Below are positions 11,672-23,253 of a DNA stretch of 64,000 nt, in pieces. The notes beneath the pieces were generated by a model. That model made no database searches. It worked only from the letters and a program-made list of their open reading frames with translations, and was not told the DNA's origin. Source of the stretch: Panicum virgatum (taxonomy: Eukaryota; Streptophyta; Magnoliopsida; Poales; Poaceae); assembly GCF_016808335.1 (NCBI RefSeq), contig NC_053139.1, forward strand, positions 21,142,782-21,206,781. Direction: 5' to 3'. Numbering within the stretch: position 1 is the stretch's first letter; each line of letters starts with the position of its first letter. A program made the translations under genes and the position numbers.

Positions 11672-11998
11672 CAAAAAATGTAGGATTAAGTGCTCAAGTT
11701 TGTGCAATGTGTCTCAAGGGTAATTAGCATTTCAGTTAAGCACTTTTGCATCTCCAGGCCATCTTTTCGCATCCCTCTTAATAGTACGGTGTTTCCTAAA
11801 CTCAAATTCAAAATAGAAATACATAAAAGATCTTCAAAGGAGCTCAAACACCGTCTCTTTAGCAAATATAGCGTCGTTAAGTGCTCTTTCTCATCTCAAT
11901 GATTTTTGAACCTGCTCATCACTTGATAAACACATTAGCTTCTTAATTGTGCGTGTCATTAACACCAAAACCAACTTAGGGAGCCAAATGCTCCTTCA

Positions 11999-12194
11999 CT
12001 AGCCTGTGTACTTTCATTTGCCGCCTTTCCTGTAGAAATATAAATGACACCCCGGTATACTCCCGAGTAAAATGCTGCAGCGGTATTCCGTGCGCTTGCG
12101 GATTTATTTGTGGTTCATGAAATACCTGCCACCCCCTTGGCGTCTGCGGGTGTCATCGCTGCTCGCTCAGTGGTGACGTTGGTAGGCGCCAACG
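11999..12194 (+). mobile_element. Element G: 3' end of Athila-type LTR
   Basis: Collinear with the last 200 bp of the LTRs at 25930-27466 and 40997-42533, including GACACCCCGGTATACTCCCG and the CCGTGCGCTTGCGG motif at 12088-12101. It ends TTGGTAGGCGCCAACG near 12194, where the other copies end CAACA. The upstream part of the LTR is missing; the Sirevirus lies directly against it. Confidence 0.85.
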
Positions 12195-12202
12195 AACATT
12201 TT

Positions 12203-12220
12203 TGGCACTGTTGCCAGGGA
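12203..12220 (+). other. Degenerate tRNA-Asp primer binding site
   Basis: TGGCACTGTTGCCAGGGA, three mismatches from the TGGCGCCGTTGCCGGGGA at 42542. The sequence matches the Asp-tRNA PBS known for Athila elements. Confidence 0.8.
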
Positions 12221-12342
12221 AGGCATAGATTGAAGTTACATAGGCAAAAGTTATGAACAAAATCAAAATTGGTATTCGCTTGCTAAACAGGCTAGCTTGG
12301 CTTTGTTTTCTTTCTTTCGTTAATATGAAAACAAGGTAGTGT

Positions 12343-13580
12343 ATGACTGGTTTTGACTTGCCACAAAATTTCACGCCTAATCCAGAGTCACTTTTGAGAA
12401 GAGTTCATCCTCGTGTCGTGCCTGCTCAGATCTCACTCTCGGCAGCTGAACCAGTCATCCAAGGACCGTCAGCTTCTCAAGCTATAGCCCAGAAGATGCT
12501 CCATCATTGCTCCGCTCCTTCTGCTAACCAGGTTCCCACCGGACATGAGGTTAACACTGGGCGCGAGAATTTTGAGATCAAGACGGATCTTATCACGATG
12601 GTGCAGGCCAGGTCTTTTTGTAGCAAGGCCAATGAGGATGCCAGTGCTCATCTCCAGCAGTTCTTGGAGCTCTGCAGTACTTTTGTTAACAAGAGAGTAT
12701 CTCAGGATGCGATCCGGCTCCGTCTGTTTCTGTTGTCTCTTCTCGGGAGAGCGAAGCAGTGGTTATATGCTAACAAGACCGCTGTGGACACCTAGGACAA
12801 ATGTGCCAAGGTGTTCCTCGCGAAGTTTTTCCCAACAGGCAAGACCAGTGCTCTTCGTGGAAGAATTTTGAGCTTCCAGCAGGCATCAAATGAGTCGATT
12901 CCTGAAGCTTGGGAGAAACTTCAGCAGTACATCATTGCGTGTCCGCACCATGGGATGGACAATTGGCTATTCTTTAGAACTTCTACAACGGATTGACTCA
13001 AACTTCCCGTGATCATGTGGATGCCACTATGGGTGGAGCTTTCTTCTCGCTGACCATTGAACGAGCTACAACATTAATCGAGAAGATGGTTTCCAACCAA
13101 GGTTGGAGCGATGATCATCTCCAACCACGTCAGCGAGGCATGCACTCCATCAAGGAGACCGACTTGCTTGCTATGAAAATTGATCTCCTCCTCAAGAAGT
13201 TTGATTATTATTCCCAAGATAAGCCTCAGATGCAGACACTTCAAGCCTTGGAAGCTCGCATGATGTGCGAGGTCTGCGGGAATGTTGGACATTCGGGTGA
13301 TAATTGCCCGAAAACCCAAGAAGAAGCCATGCATCTCAATGGCAACAACAACAGGTTTCGTCCACAAGGAGGTCAGGGGTGGAATCAACCACGCCCATAT
13401 TATCAAGGAGTTAATGGGAATTCAAGTTCTTTCAACCCTAACCAACCTACCTTGAGGGATCTTGTCTACGGCCAAGCAAAGATCAATGAGTCCCTTCAGA
13501 AGAAGTTGGCCGCTAATGATAAATCCATAGAGACCATCCATGCCAAGATGGACGGCTTCTCCACGGCCATCAAGAACTAG
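12343..13580 (+). pseudogene. Element G gag (Athila-type)
   Basis: Begins MTGFDLPQNF like the gags of elements A, C and D. The central part (residues about 65-210) is the retrotransposon gag core, with F-x-I-K-T-x-L-I-T-M-V-Q, R-L-R-L-F and C-P-H-H-G-M. A zinc knuckle CEVCGNVGHSGDNC lies near 13267-13308. Breaks: TAG at 12793-12795 (TGG in A), a one-base shift near 12970, and TAG at 13578-13580 where A and C have CAG. Unlike A and C it has no frameshift just before the zinc knuckle. Gag would form the particle; this copy cannot. Confidence 0.85.
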
Positions 13581-14543
13581 CTGAGTTTCAACAAGATGCT
13601 TGAAACTCAATTGGCTCAGCTGGCCGTTGCTACCCCTGCTGCTGAATTAGGGAAGATCCCGGGGCAACCCGAATCTACCCTAGAGAGCATCAACGCCGTG
13701 ACCGCTAAGTGGGAGAAGCTATCTAGCAGATCACCCTTCACCAGCTATGCAGAGAAACTCATGCGACCAAGAAAGAGTGCGTGGGGCGAACTAGCAGCCA
13801 CTATACGAGGGGATCCTGGAACCCCAGTGATCAGTTGCTCGATCTTCGATTGTGACTTCGATCACGCTCTGTGCGACCTTGGAGCAAATGTCAACATTAT
13901 GCCCAAGGTAACATTCGAGAAGCTCAGATATCCGGCACTTTCCCCTACCACTATGTATGTGTAGCTGGCAAACTCTACCGTGAGGTATCCCGAGGGAGTC
14001 GTGGAGAACCTCTGGGTAAAAATCAGGAATACTTGCATACTCGCAGACTTTGTGGTCCTCGATATGGAGGGAGATCTCGGAATTCTGCTCATACTTGGGC
14101 GACCCTTTCTGAGAGACGCAAATGCCAGAATTGATGTCGAATCAGGGAAAATCAGCCTCCACACCATGAGGAAAACCATGAGTTTCAAGTTTTAGAACAA
14201 GAGGGAATTGTTTCTGATTCATGAAGATAGCGAAAAGCAAGGGTTATGGGCAGCGCCCGATTTGGAGAATTGGGATATTAATCACCCTCCTTCCGAGCCT
14301 GCCTGGAAAGATTGGGAGATTCATGATCCCCCAACTAATCCAGTAGAAGATGACCAGAAGATCCCTGACTTCATCACCAACACCGTATGGGAAGATCTGG
14401 AGATCGTCTACCCTACACCCGAGGATCCTACTCCTGCGCCACCTACGCCACCAAAGAAGACCAAGAAGGTGTGGCGCAAGAAGAAGAAGACGTCATCTCC
14501 CGCTAATACTTCTCCAGGTACGGATGAAACGACCTCAACCTGA
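13581..14543 (+). pseudogene. Element G aspartic protease region (Athila-type)
   Basis: Same frame as the end of gag, after the TAG. It starts LSFNKMLETQLAQLA and holds the protease motif ALCDLGANVNIMPK with its Asp intact, then VVLDMEGDLGILLILGRPF. It ends with a Lys-rich KKTKKVWRKKKK tail. TAG stops lie at 13962-13964 and 14193-14195. Reverse transcriptase, RNase H and integrase do not follow. The same gag-pro-only plan occurs in A and C. Confidence 0.85.
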
Positions 14544-15130
14544 TAAGGTATGGAGAAAGGTCCTTCTTTTCGGACCCTAAACCAAGAGCTAGCTTGGGGG
14601 AGGTTCCCTCCCCTAAGTCAAATGTATCCCTTTATTTGCTTTCGAATAAATTTGATAAAAACTTTCAAAAACAAAATAAATATTTACTGCTTTATTTCCC
14701 TTTCATCATGCGTGGTAAGAATGTTTTAACTTCTCTTGAAAGTTGAAAGGATGAGTTTTGCTTTGTTCTGCCTTGCCTGATATGTCTAGTTTATGGCTAA
14801 AAGAGTTCTCTTAAGTTTAGGTTCGTTGGCTATGTTAAACTCTTTGCCATGAACCTGAAAGTTCTGTGGGTTGCACATGCTTGATCTAAGTCTAAGTTGT
14901 TGTGAGTATGGATATGGTAAATAAAGCTATGCAGCCATGTTCTAGTGAAAGCTTGAAATCTGGAGTTTTTGTTTTCGAAAAGTTGAAAAAGGCAAGTTCC
15001 TCATTGATAAGCAAGTCCTACCAGAGCCATATGTCATACACCATGAGAAACCTTATACATATGCTGCTTGTCATTCTGTTAAGTTTTGTCAAATTTTGTG
15101 ACCCTAGTGGGAGCCAATGTCATGCCTCCA
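14544..15130 (+). other. Element G 3' untranslated region
   Basis: Collinear with 29808-30397 (A) and 44887-45470 (C). It includes the AGCTTGGGGGAGGTTCCCTC block at about 14590 and TCCTACCAGAGCCATATGTC near 15016. No gene seen. Similarity stops near 15120-15130, where the family-H LTR begins; the rest of G is missing. Confidence 0.75.
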
Positions 15131-15138
15131 TGTGGTTA

Positions 15139-15537
15139 GTTGAAGGCAGTGGGGCCCACTGGGTCATCGGCCGACCAACATGATCGGCCGGCCAACCCAG
15201 GGCACCAACCGCCCCCAACTGCTGGGGGTTGGGCTTGTGTGGGCCTCCTCTTGTCCAAACACTGAGGCACAACCTGTCTTAAGCAGTTTTGCTTTGGTTC
15301 TTGGGCTAGTCTTGGTCCATTTGAGCCTGAATCTGTGCTCTGATTTTATCTATGATTTTATAGTGGACCAAAGTGTGCTTGCAACCTGCAAATTAGCTTG
15401 AAAACACAACTTGCAATTCTCTAAGGGTAAAGTGTGCTTCAGAATTTATTTGGTAGATAATGCGTGCAAGAAATGCAAGCTCTCGTGATTTTCTGATCAA
15501 GTTGACGCTTAGAATTGGTCGTTACTGAGCGTCAACA
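15139..15537 (-). mobile_element. Short family-A-like LTR remnant, flanked by GGTTA
   Basis: On the minus strand it begins TGTTGACGCTCAGTAACGAC at 15537 and follows the first 350-400 bp of the family-A LTR (25930 onwards) through CAAGTTGTGTTTT and GCAAGCACACTTTGG. Both sides carry GGTTA (15134-15138 and 15538-15542), a five-base target duplication. About 1.1 kb of the LTR is missing, so it is an internally or terminally deleted solo LTR. Confidence 0.7.
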
Positions 15538-16200
15538 GGTTACGCTACGCACACGGTTAGAGCTGCAGGTACTAAGAAAATGGGAATATCAGGGAGAATG
15601 TCCCAACCCATGTACTATTAGGGTCGTTACATATTTGCATGAACTCCTACACGAACCCTCACGTCGGGGAGTGTGCTAACCATGACAAAGCTGTCATGGC
15701 GGATGGACAGAACTATCACCACCTGTTGTCTACCCAGTCATGCCGTGGAGCATGGTCATATCCGAAGGATCCCGCATATTCGAGCACCACACCCATGTAT
15801 GAGGTCACTGCCCTAGTGTTTGCGAGTCTCACATCCTTCGGATGGACAAGTAAAACACTAAAGCAAGCCCGAAGGCACAATGAACTAATATCCATACCTA
15901 TATCATCTGGCCTAACCATATACTTCGCAAAACTCATGAATAAACTAAGCATGGATTGATAAACTATAGAGATAGCATAACAACCATGGATAAACTCTAT
16001 ATTAAGAATAGAGTACCAACAGAAAGAATACAAAACCATACCAAAGGCCGAGGACTGCTCTCTGATCCTGAGGACGACTTGCACTCGCTGATGAGAAGTT
16101 CTAGCCTAGCTTCACTAGCCTAAGGTTACAAGTGACAAGAGAGCAAGAGATGGACAGAGGCTTGAGTGTGGTGTGTGCTGAAATGAGAGGGAGAAGGCTC

Positions 16201-16208
16201 CTTTTATA
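16201..16208 (-). promoter_or_regulatory. TATA box of family-H LTR
   Basis: Minus-strand TATAAAAG in GGCTATAAAAGGAGCC, about 450 bp into the LTR. Confidence 0.65.
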
Positions 16209-16654
16209 GCCTATAGGATCGGTTTGCCGCCATCTCCATGTATGGAAAGTATCATGGTGGAGTAGGCACCAATCCTCCCCTGAGATGCACCTGGACGAGA
16301 GGCCATCCAGGTTCGGCCAACCCCAGGTGAGCCTCCTCTAGGCTCATCTTCCCCTAGCAGGCTGACAGGTGGGCCTTGGTGAATATTCTCTAGTGCATAT
16401 TGCTTGGTGTGCCAGTTTGCTCTGCCATGTGGTCCCTCTTCGCAAGTGTGACACCAGATGCGATTTTCTGTGTGTTTTTGTGGCGTCTGCTGTGTGTTTT
16501 CATCTTATTCTATACTGGCGACCCTGAAATGGATAGATATACAAAACAACTACGAAGGTAGGTTAGTGATACAAATATACGAGTAAGGTGTATAGTTTTT
16601 CTTTATTATTGAGTATAGTTGACGGACATATTTTGTACTTAAGGACCGTCAACA

Positions 16655-17037
16655 CCTCAACCACAGGACCTTTGGTAGCTCCGAACCATATCACACCAAC
16701 ACCACAACAACAAGAGCAGGGGACAACACTAGCGGCTACACTATCATGAGAGCCATCACCAACGGCCCCGCGATCACTAGCAGCTCCGCCTTCACGAGAG
16801 GCATAACCATCTGCCCTGCGATCACCAGCGGCTCCACCATCCCGAGATGCATATCACTTGCCCCGCAATCACCACCAGCTCCATCATAAGAGGCATCACC
16901 ACTGGCCCCGAGATCACCATGGGCTTCGGTTGCCCGATCAAGAGAGCATACTGCACCGGCCCCGCCAACGGCTCCGCCATCAGAACAAAAACAACAGCCA
17001 CCACAGGTGGTGCCGCTAGTGATACATTGTAACACCC
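16655..17037 (+). pseudogene. CACTA-like coding fragment with tandem repeats, left piece
   Basis: Contains five degenerate repeats of about 48 bp, coding for a 16-residue unit close to RGITTGPAITSGSTIP. A plus-strand frame runs through 16847-17032 until the solo LTR. The piece continues at 20632 after the LTR, because both sides carry TACAT. Assignment to a CACTA (En/Spm-type) accessory ORF rests on the right piece and is tentative. No transposase motif is visible here. Confidence 0.45.
16748..16983 (+). repeat. Degenerate 48-bp tandem repeat, five units
   Basis: Units start at about 16748, 16796, 16844, 16889 and 16941, with lengths 48, 48, 45, 52 and 43. Each has GAGAGGCATCACC-like and GGCCCCGCGATCACCAGC-like blocks. 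The first two are exactly 48 bp, so the unit keeps a reading frame. Confidence 0.75.
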
Positions 17038-20000
17038 TAATTTAAATTCCAGCATTTATTAATAAATTTAATTGGCTTTATTTAAATTTCTAAGGTTTAT
17101 TGTGTTTAGCCTTGCATTTAATTTAATTTTGTTTCACAAGTAATTAAAATTTGTCTAAGTTTAAAAATTTGTGTTGCATTCATGCTGGTGGATACTTTTA
17201 TTTGATTGTGGTTTGAATTCAAATTCATATTTGAATTCAAACTTTGTTTGAATTAGATTTAGAAAGAGAGAAATAGAAAGCAAACCCACACCCAAAGTCA
17301 ACCCAGCCCAAACCCAACTTCCCAGCCCAGCCCGCTCTCTCTCTCCTGCGGCCCACTCCTCCCTCTCCCTCCCCGCGGCCCAGTCACCCAGCGCGGCCCG
17401 CTTCGCCCCCGCTCCCCATCATAGCGCGCCACCGGCCCAGCCCGATCTCCCGCGGCCCAGCACGCTCGCCCCTCCCCGCGCCGACCTGCTCCAGCGCGTC
17501 GCCCAGCGCCCAAACCAGCACCCCCTCTCCCACCGACGCTCTGGGCCCGCGCGTCAGCACAACCGCGCGGCGTTCAGCCCGCGAGCACGCGTCCCCGTCC
17601 CCACTGACCAGCCTGGCCCGCCTGCCAGCTTCCCAGCTCACCGCGCGCGTCGCTCTCGCTGAGCCCCCGGGCCCGCCTGTCGGCGCCTGCCTCCGCAGCC
17701 TCCGCGAGCGCCCGCTGCCGCTGAACCGTGGACCCCGCCTGCCAGATCCGTCTTCCTCGCGCGCAATGGCCGCGACGCGTCCCCGTGATCTCCGGCGGCC
17801 TCCCTAATCGGGCGCGCCCTCCCAAGATCACCGCCCCGCCTCTATTTAGCATCCCACGACTCCCCCCTGCACCCCATCCCGCTAGCGCCGCCACCCCGCA
17901 ACCCTAGCCGCCGCAACAACCCAGCTCCGCCGTGACGCCGCTCTGTGCCGCCGCGGCTACGCCGCTCCGCCACACCGAAGCTCCGGCCGAGCAGCACCCC
18001 AGCCCCGCCTCGGCGCCAGGAGCCTCCTCGGACTTTTCTTCTCCGACCCCGACCCCCGCAACGACTCCTCCCCGGACTCCGCGTCGTCTTCACCGCCCGG
18101 ACCTCGCCGCCGGTCCCCTGCGCCGCGCACTCCGGCCTCCCCAAGCCCCCGGTGAGCACCCTGGATCCCCGAGCTTTCTTTTGCGCTAAGCCTTTTAGGC
18201 CGTAGGCCACTCCATTGTCCGGGCGTCATTCGCCGCCGCCCCGCCGCCGTAGCCCCGCCGTGGCGGGCCTTCTGCAGATCACCCCGGCCCCGCGTGACTC
18301 TGGCTTGGGCTCGCCCTGACCCCGCACGCGCACGAGCACCCTCTTTGCAACACCACCCTCGCCCAGAGTGGCCTTCACGCCTCTCGCCGGCAAGCCCTGC
18401 GCCGCCGAGCCGCCATCACCGACGGGCTTCACGCTCGGAGCCTCAAATCCTCCTCCTGACGCCACCAGTGGTTTGCGCATGCCGCTAGCTACCTCCCCGG
18501 CCAAACCGCGACCCAAATAGAGCCCCGCAACACCCCAATCGCCATCTCCGGCGAGTTCCCAGTGCCCCGCCGCCGTGGAGAATGGTCTCCGGCGGTCAGC
18601 GCCGCCGCCCCCGCGCCCGATGGCCCTAGTCCGTCGGATCTATAATAAACGCTCGAGATTAGATCCCGATCCAGACCACCTTGCGCCCTCAGATCTCGAT
18701 CCAACGGATCAGATCCAAACTTACCGCTTCAGCCCGACTCTTTTGCATAAGAGTCCCTGGGTTTTCTCGGAATAAACCCGCCATCCAACTGTATGCAAAA
18801 GTAATTCCTTTTCAGCCCAAAACTTTACACGAAGCCCCCTGGTTTTTCTAGAAATAGGACCCGCCATCCATAGCTACTGTTTTTACACGTTAGCCCTTAG
18901 ATTTAATGGTTAATTACGTTTTAGTCCTCGGTTTTTGCAGAAAACCCCCTGGAACTTAGTTTTTATCGCAAATAAGCCCCTAGAACTTGTTTTTAGCCTA
19001 GAAAATGCGTTTTAGCTCCGTTTTTAGCATTCTTTATATCCACGCGATCGTTGTAACGCGTAGAACAGTATTAGAGTAGTTTAGTGTGCTGTTTTTATGT
19101 ATTGATGTACTGTTTCTTAGCTTTTTGTTAGTGTTTGCTTGTATGCTTATTTCGTGCATTGTTTTGGCCATGTGTTCGTGAGTAGACGTTGATCCATCTG
19201 AGGAGCCCCAGTACCAGTACCAGGAGCAGCCATCTTCGGAGCAGTTTGAGCAGCAGCCAGAGTAGTACGAGGAAGGCAAGTATAACATGAACAACCTATC
19301 ACTTTAATTACAATTTCATACTGCATTTAATACTGTATGCCTATAAGGACTGTCCTATCCACGTTATATCCTTTATATATCCCTTGGGGTTGCATTTTGG
19401 TTAGTTGTGCTAGGTTGCTGCGCTATAACACACTCTGGTCCTTTTTTTAATTTGATTAATGGTTTACTTGAACTTAATTCTGAGAGTGGCCCTCTGTGCT
19501 TCGTGCTTGGGTGGCTCACGTCTCGTTAAAATATGGTTTTTGTAGAAACATGGTTTAGGGGGCCAGCACGGTGCTTAGTGCTTAGTGCTTGGTTGGCCAC
19601 TCTCCATAAGGACCGATTCATAGAGTGACAACCTGGGACAACAGCGCTACCACAAGGCTAGAATGGGATAGACTTAGCGTAATAATTAGATCTTTTTGGT
19701 TTGGAGTAACTTACCTGCGGGGCAGGGGCGGTAAGCTTCTATGGCCCTCGTGCTGAGTGGCCTCGACTGTGCTTCGTGTCTTGACGCCCACTAGACCTGC
19801 TCCATAGTCGCCGATCCACCCTCGCGGTTACTCCCTACCAACGAGATTCTTTGTAAAGGCCTCGTAGTGAGTCGCTAGTCATCTCACCTAAGGAAGTGTG
19901 ATGAACCTCTGGCATAGCTCACGACTTGTGGGTAAAGATGTGCAACCTCTGCAGAGTGTAAAACTGGTATACTAGCCGTGCTCACGGTTATGAGCGGCCC

Positions 20001-20631
20001 AGATCCTCCTTTTGATTAGTGGGGTTGTCTCCTTCCAACGAGGGAGGTGCCTCTCGGGGTTACCTTGGTTTGGTTTCGGGATGGTTCTCAGTAGTATCAT
20101 GATTAAATTTGACTAATTACTATGTAACTGGGTTAATGGTAATGCATCAACTCGTAGTAAATAGCTTTAATAAATTTTGCCAAGACTTAAAAGCTAATGC
20201 AGTTGAGTCGCCCAACCTTAGAGCCTCATAGTTTGTGTTATACTTGTTGAGTACAAGTTGTGTACTCACTCTTGCCTCTTCTCTACCTTTTCCTCTTGGT
20301 TACGCTACTGCTGCTCAGTTCCTGCCGACACGAGGGAGTTTGCTCAGCGCTACCAGGACTACGAGGACTTCTAGGCGTTCGTCTCCCAGTCGACATCCCT
20401 GTGGCGCCCTACTTCAGCTTCGGAGAGCTTTTATCGTATTTTGTACTTCGCTTCCGCTGTATCAGACATTTTGTCATTAATGTAACAAATAACATTCGTA
20501 TTTCAATTTATTATGTCTTATTCGTGATATGTGCTGTGATATACTGTTCATTCTGTTGTATATACGTGTGACTTGATCCTGGCACGTATATGATTGCTCG
20601 GTTTATGTCCTTTTATAAACCGGGTGTTACA
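17038..20631 (+). mobile_element. Solo LTR of family T, 3,594 bp, TSD TACAT
   Basis: Starts TGTAACACCC and ends CGGGTGTTACA, with TACAT at 17033-17037 and again at 20632-20636. No internal region, PBS or second LTR is present, so this is one LTR left by recombination. AT-rich start, GC-rich middle (17300-18650), then the CGAGATTCTTTGTAAAGGCC and GTTGAGTACAAGTTGTGTAC blocks shared with copies at 2395-6285 and 34136-37593. TGTAACACCC termini and a 3.5-kb length suggest a chromovirus (Tekay/Del-like) Gypsy family; that is inference. The reading frames at 17300-18700 are LTR sequence. Confidence 0.92.
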
Positions 20632-21165
20632 TACATGCTTATGGGGACCTAAAGGATGGGAAAGAGATTGCAGATATATGGCATGCCACAAACTCAAAGG
20701 CTCAATCAAAGGACAACTCAAAGGCAAAGTCTAAGGATGATTCAAAATCTAGTGCTAGAAGTCCAGGATTTTCCTAGCCCCACACTGACATGGACTTCAA
20801 ACTAGTAGTTGGGGTCGATGGAATTCCAGATTTAGAGGATTGTCCTAAGATATTTCAGTATGGAAAACCACTTATACCGGACTAGGCAATCTAGGAGGTT
20901 CCAAGTGAAATGCAGAGGATGCAAAATTGGTACATGAGGGCATATAGACTTGGGCTTCGTATCATATGGGCTCCATACTATCCGCAAGTATTTGGACCTC
21001 TAGGTGTTAGCATCACTGATGTCTTGTTCGATTTTCAAAACATCCACACTATGTCCCGCCTTAGAGAACTAGACATCAAAATGGTTAGACTCTGGTGCAT
21101 GCAAGTGCCTCATCGATACTTATTTTTTTTCTATGCTATGACCTTAACTACTATATATATATAGT
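20632..21165 (+). pseudogene. CACTA-like coding fragment, right piece
   Basis: A degenerate frame with three stops before 20910, then 84 open codons from there. Readable parts include LVVGVDGIPDLEDCPKIFQY and MQRMQNWYMRAYRLGLR, followed by F-D-F-Q-N-I-H-T-M and L-D-I-K-M-V-R-L-W-C-M. This resembles the accessory protein of grass CACTA elements that precedes a Ulp1-like protease; I recall that likeness and cannot search it. It ends in a short TA run near 21160. It could instead be a fragment of a host gene of that family. Confidence 0.45.
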
Positions 21166-22346
21166 AGGTCTATTGGGTACCCTACTTAGGTATTGCAAAC
21201 CCGAGCCCATCTATCCGGCGTCCGACTGCAGACCGCTCCACGCACTCGGTTTTTCCCGTCCGGTCTCGCCCCGGTCTGCATTGCGCGCCGCCCACCCCAC
21301 CACATCCCCCACGACGGGATTTTACCCAGCCCGTTCCCGGCGCTGCCGCATCAATTAAAAAAACCGCCCAGCTCCTATCCGATCCCGGCGGCGCCGCACC
21401 ACCGTACCATCGCCGCGTGACGCGGCACCCCCTCCTCGTGACGCCGCGCTCATCCTAACGGCGCGCCCAGCGCCGCACTCATCCTCCCAGCGCGCCTGGC
21501 GCCGCATCCTCCTCCCGGCTCCGCACTCTCCTCTCTCGGGGCTCCCTCCTACCGGCACCCTTCACTCATCCCGACGGGGCATCGTCCTCCCGTGCAGCTC
21601 GACACCGGACCATCCTCGCCATACCGCTCTTCTTCCGGCACGCCTGGTTGCCGCCGCCTACCCCCACCCTCGGGCCGTCCAGGGTAGGCCTTGCACCGCT
21701 GGATCCCGTGGAAAGCCCCTGCGCCGCCGGCTCCCGTACCACCCCGACGAGGACATCCGCCCCCATGAGCTGCGGCGCGGTAGCTCGGAGCTACCCCACT
21801 CCCGATCTTCCCCATCGGGTCCACCCTGGTTGTCTGGTCCGCGTCAGCTCCCGATCGGATTTCGGTTCAGTGCCAGACCACCCTACAGTCGTCACTCCCT
21901 CCCCCAAACACGGCCCCCAGCCCCGCGCCGCTCCACCCTGTCGTCACCGCTCCCTTCCCCCCCGATCCTGGTGCCGCACCACCCTCCCGACGTCCGCCCC
22001 CACGAGCTGCTGCGCGGCGGTGTGCCAACGCTGGTATGTGTAAATCTCATCTCCTGCATCCCCTAGGGTTCTTGAAATGATTGATCTGTTTTCAAGCGAT
22101 CTAATTTGTTCGAGTTCAAATTGTTCCATGCAGCCCTGCTCATGCGTGCAGACACAGATGCATAGTTTTGCTATTAGGTCCACAACTTCCTCCTCGAGAA
22201 TTAAACTCAGTGTCTCCTTAATTCGAGCATAGATTTTGGTTGCAGTAAAAAAAATAAGTACACACTATATTCTTGCAGATGAATGAATGCTAAAGGATTA
22301 CGAAAGTCATGCAGGTGACAGGCTGCTCGGCATCCATGGGGCTTGC

Positions 22347-22503
22347 CAGGGGCGGAGCTCAATGGAGCCACCGGTGTCGCCGGACCCGATGAAATTTGCT
22401 AAAATCAATGGAAAAACACTGTTGAGCACTGTTCCTCTATGAGGCCGCCTCCAGCGTTTAATGCATCCGACCCCGGTGGGTTTTTCGTCTGGCTTCACCC
22501 CTG
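22347..22503. mobile_element. hAT-type MITE, 157 bp, TSD GGGCTTGC
   Basis: Starts CAGGGGCGGAGC and ends GCTTCACCCCTG, imperfect terminal inverted repeats of the CAGGGGCGGA class common in grasses. The eight-base duplication GGGCTTGC lies at 22339-22346 and 22504-22511, the size made by hAT transposases. No coding capacity, so it depends on a transposase elsewhere. Confidence 0.9.
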
Positions 22504-23253
22504 GGGCTTGCTACCAATCCACATGCATCAGGAAAGCCATTTGCTGCATTAGAACATGTTGTTAACGTTTCAGATATTTATGTGATGCATGAGTAGCTGT
22601 GAGATTCTGAATGTTCATGTGATAGGTAGCACTATTGTTGTTGACAGTCTACAGATTTGTCTTTCTTTCTCTAATCACTCGTTTTAATGGTTGTCCTGTT
22701 TAAATTTTTGATTATTCCTTTGACGAAGGTATCTGTGACCTGTTCGCTCAATCTTGAACTTTCAGTGGTTCTACATTTATGACTAATTTCTTACCAAATT
22801 GTTATGACCTGTTAGTATGCTGATGTTTTGTACCATTATAAATGAAAATACTGTTTAGTGGCTTCAGGCCAAGGTTATTGATTCCATAGTGGAGATTAGT
22901 TTTTTTTTGACACTGTCACACTGCCGTGCAGCACACATTTAACTGAACAATCATGGCTCTGCCTGATTTAATAATAGTGTACGACAATTTTTATATCCAA
23001 TAACTGTTAGGTTCTGCTTAGAATTTTTCCTGGTTTTGATGAAGTTATGTGCGATCTAAGAGAAGAGTTTACAATAGTTAGTACTTAGTAGTTACTAATT
23101 AATTAGCTAATCATATAAACGATTAATAAACACACCTTTGCTCTCTACCAGCACAAGTGTTGAGGATCTTTGTTTATGAATATTTTTGCAGATTTCATAT
23201 CCCCTTTTCGAATCACTAGTGGCACTATAATAAAATACTTCTTTGTCAATCAG

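Larger units (their letters stand above)
6286..11998 (-). mobile_element. Truncated Sirevirus (Ty1/Copia), 5' LTR to integrase
   Basis: Order on the minus strand: LTR (11998-10684), PBS, gag with zinc knuckle and long coiled coil, protease, integrase, then an abrupt stop at the family-T LTR (6285). Reverse transcriptase, RNase H and the 3' LTR are absent. The gag with an acidic/lysine-rich N-terminus and the coiled coil between zinc knuckle and protease are typical of the Sirevirus/Maximus lineage (Opie and Ji in maize). It is inserted in the LTR of the Athila-type element to its right; the right flank is CTAGC. Confidence 0.85.
10684..11998 (-). mobile_element. Sirevirus 5' LTR (1,315 bp)
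   Basis: On the minus strand it starts TGAAGGAGCATTTGGCTCC, whose GGAGC and GCTCC arms can pair, and ends CA next to the PBS. Near its 3' end is an 11-base G run before TGAATAG, a hallmark of Opie/Ji-type LTRs. Its length fits the lineage (about 1.2-1.3 kb). Confidence 0.9.
15131..16654 (-). mobile_element. Family-H LTR, minus strand, with nested remnant
   Basis: On the minus strand it begins TGTTGACGGTCCTTAAGTAC at 16654, contains a TATA box, and ends near 15131 with a degenerate version of the CCGTGCGCTTGCGG motif seen in the other Athila-type LTRs. Without the 15139-15537 insertion it is about 1.1 kb. Flanks CTCCA and CCTCA are not identical, and the two sides belong to different elements, so this is a truncated or recombined copy rather than a clean solo LTR. 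The left end is approximate. Confidence 0.6.

Noticed and set aside
17298..18775. Series of Pro/Ala/Arg-rich frames
   Set aside because: Inside a solo LTR bounded by TACAT duplications; not collinear with any protein and not kept in other copies.
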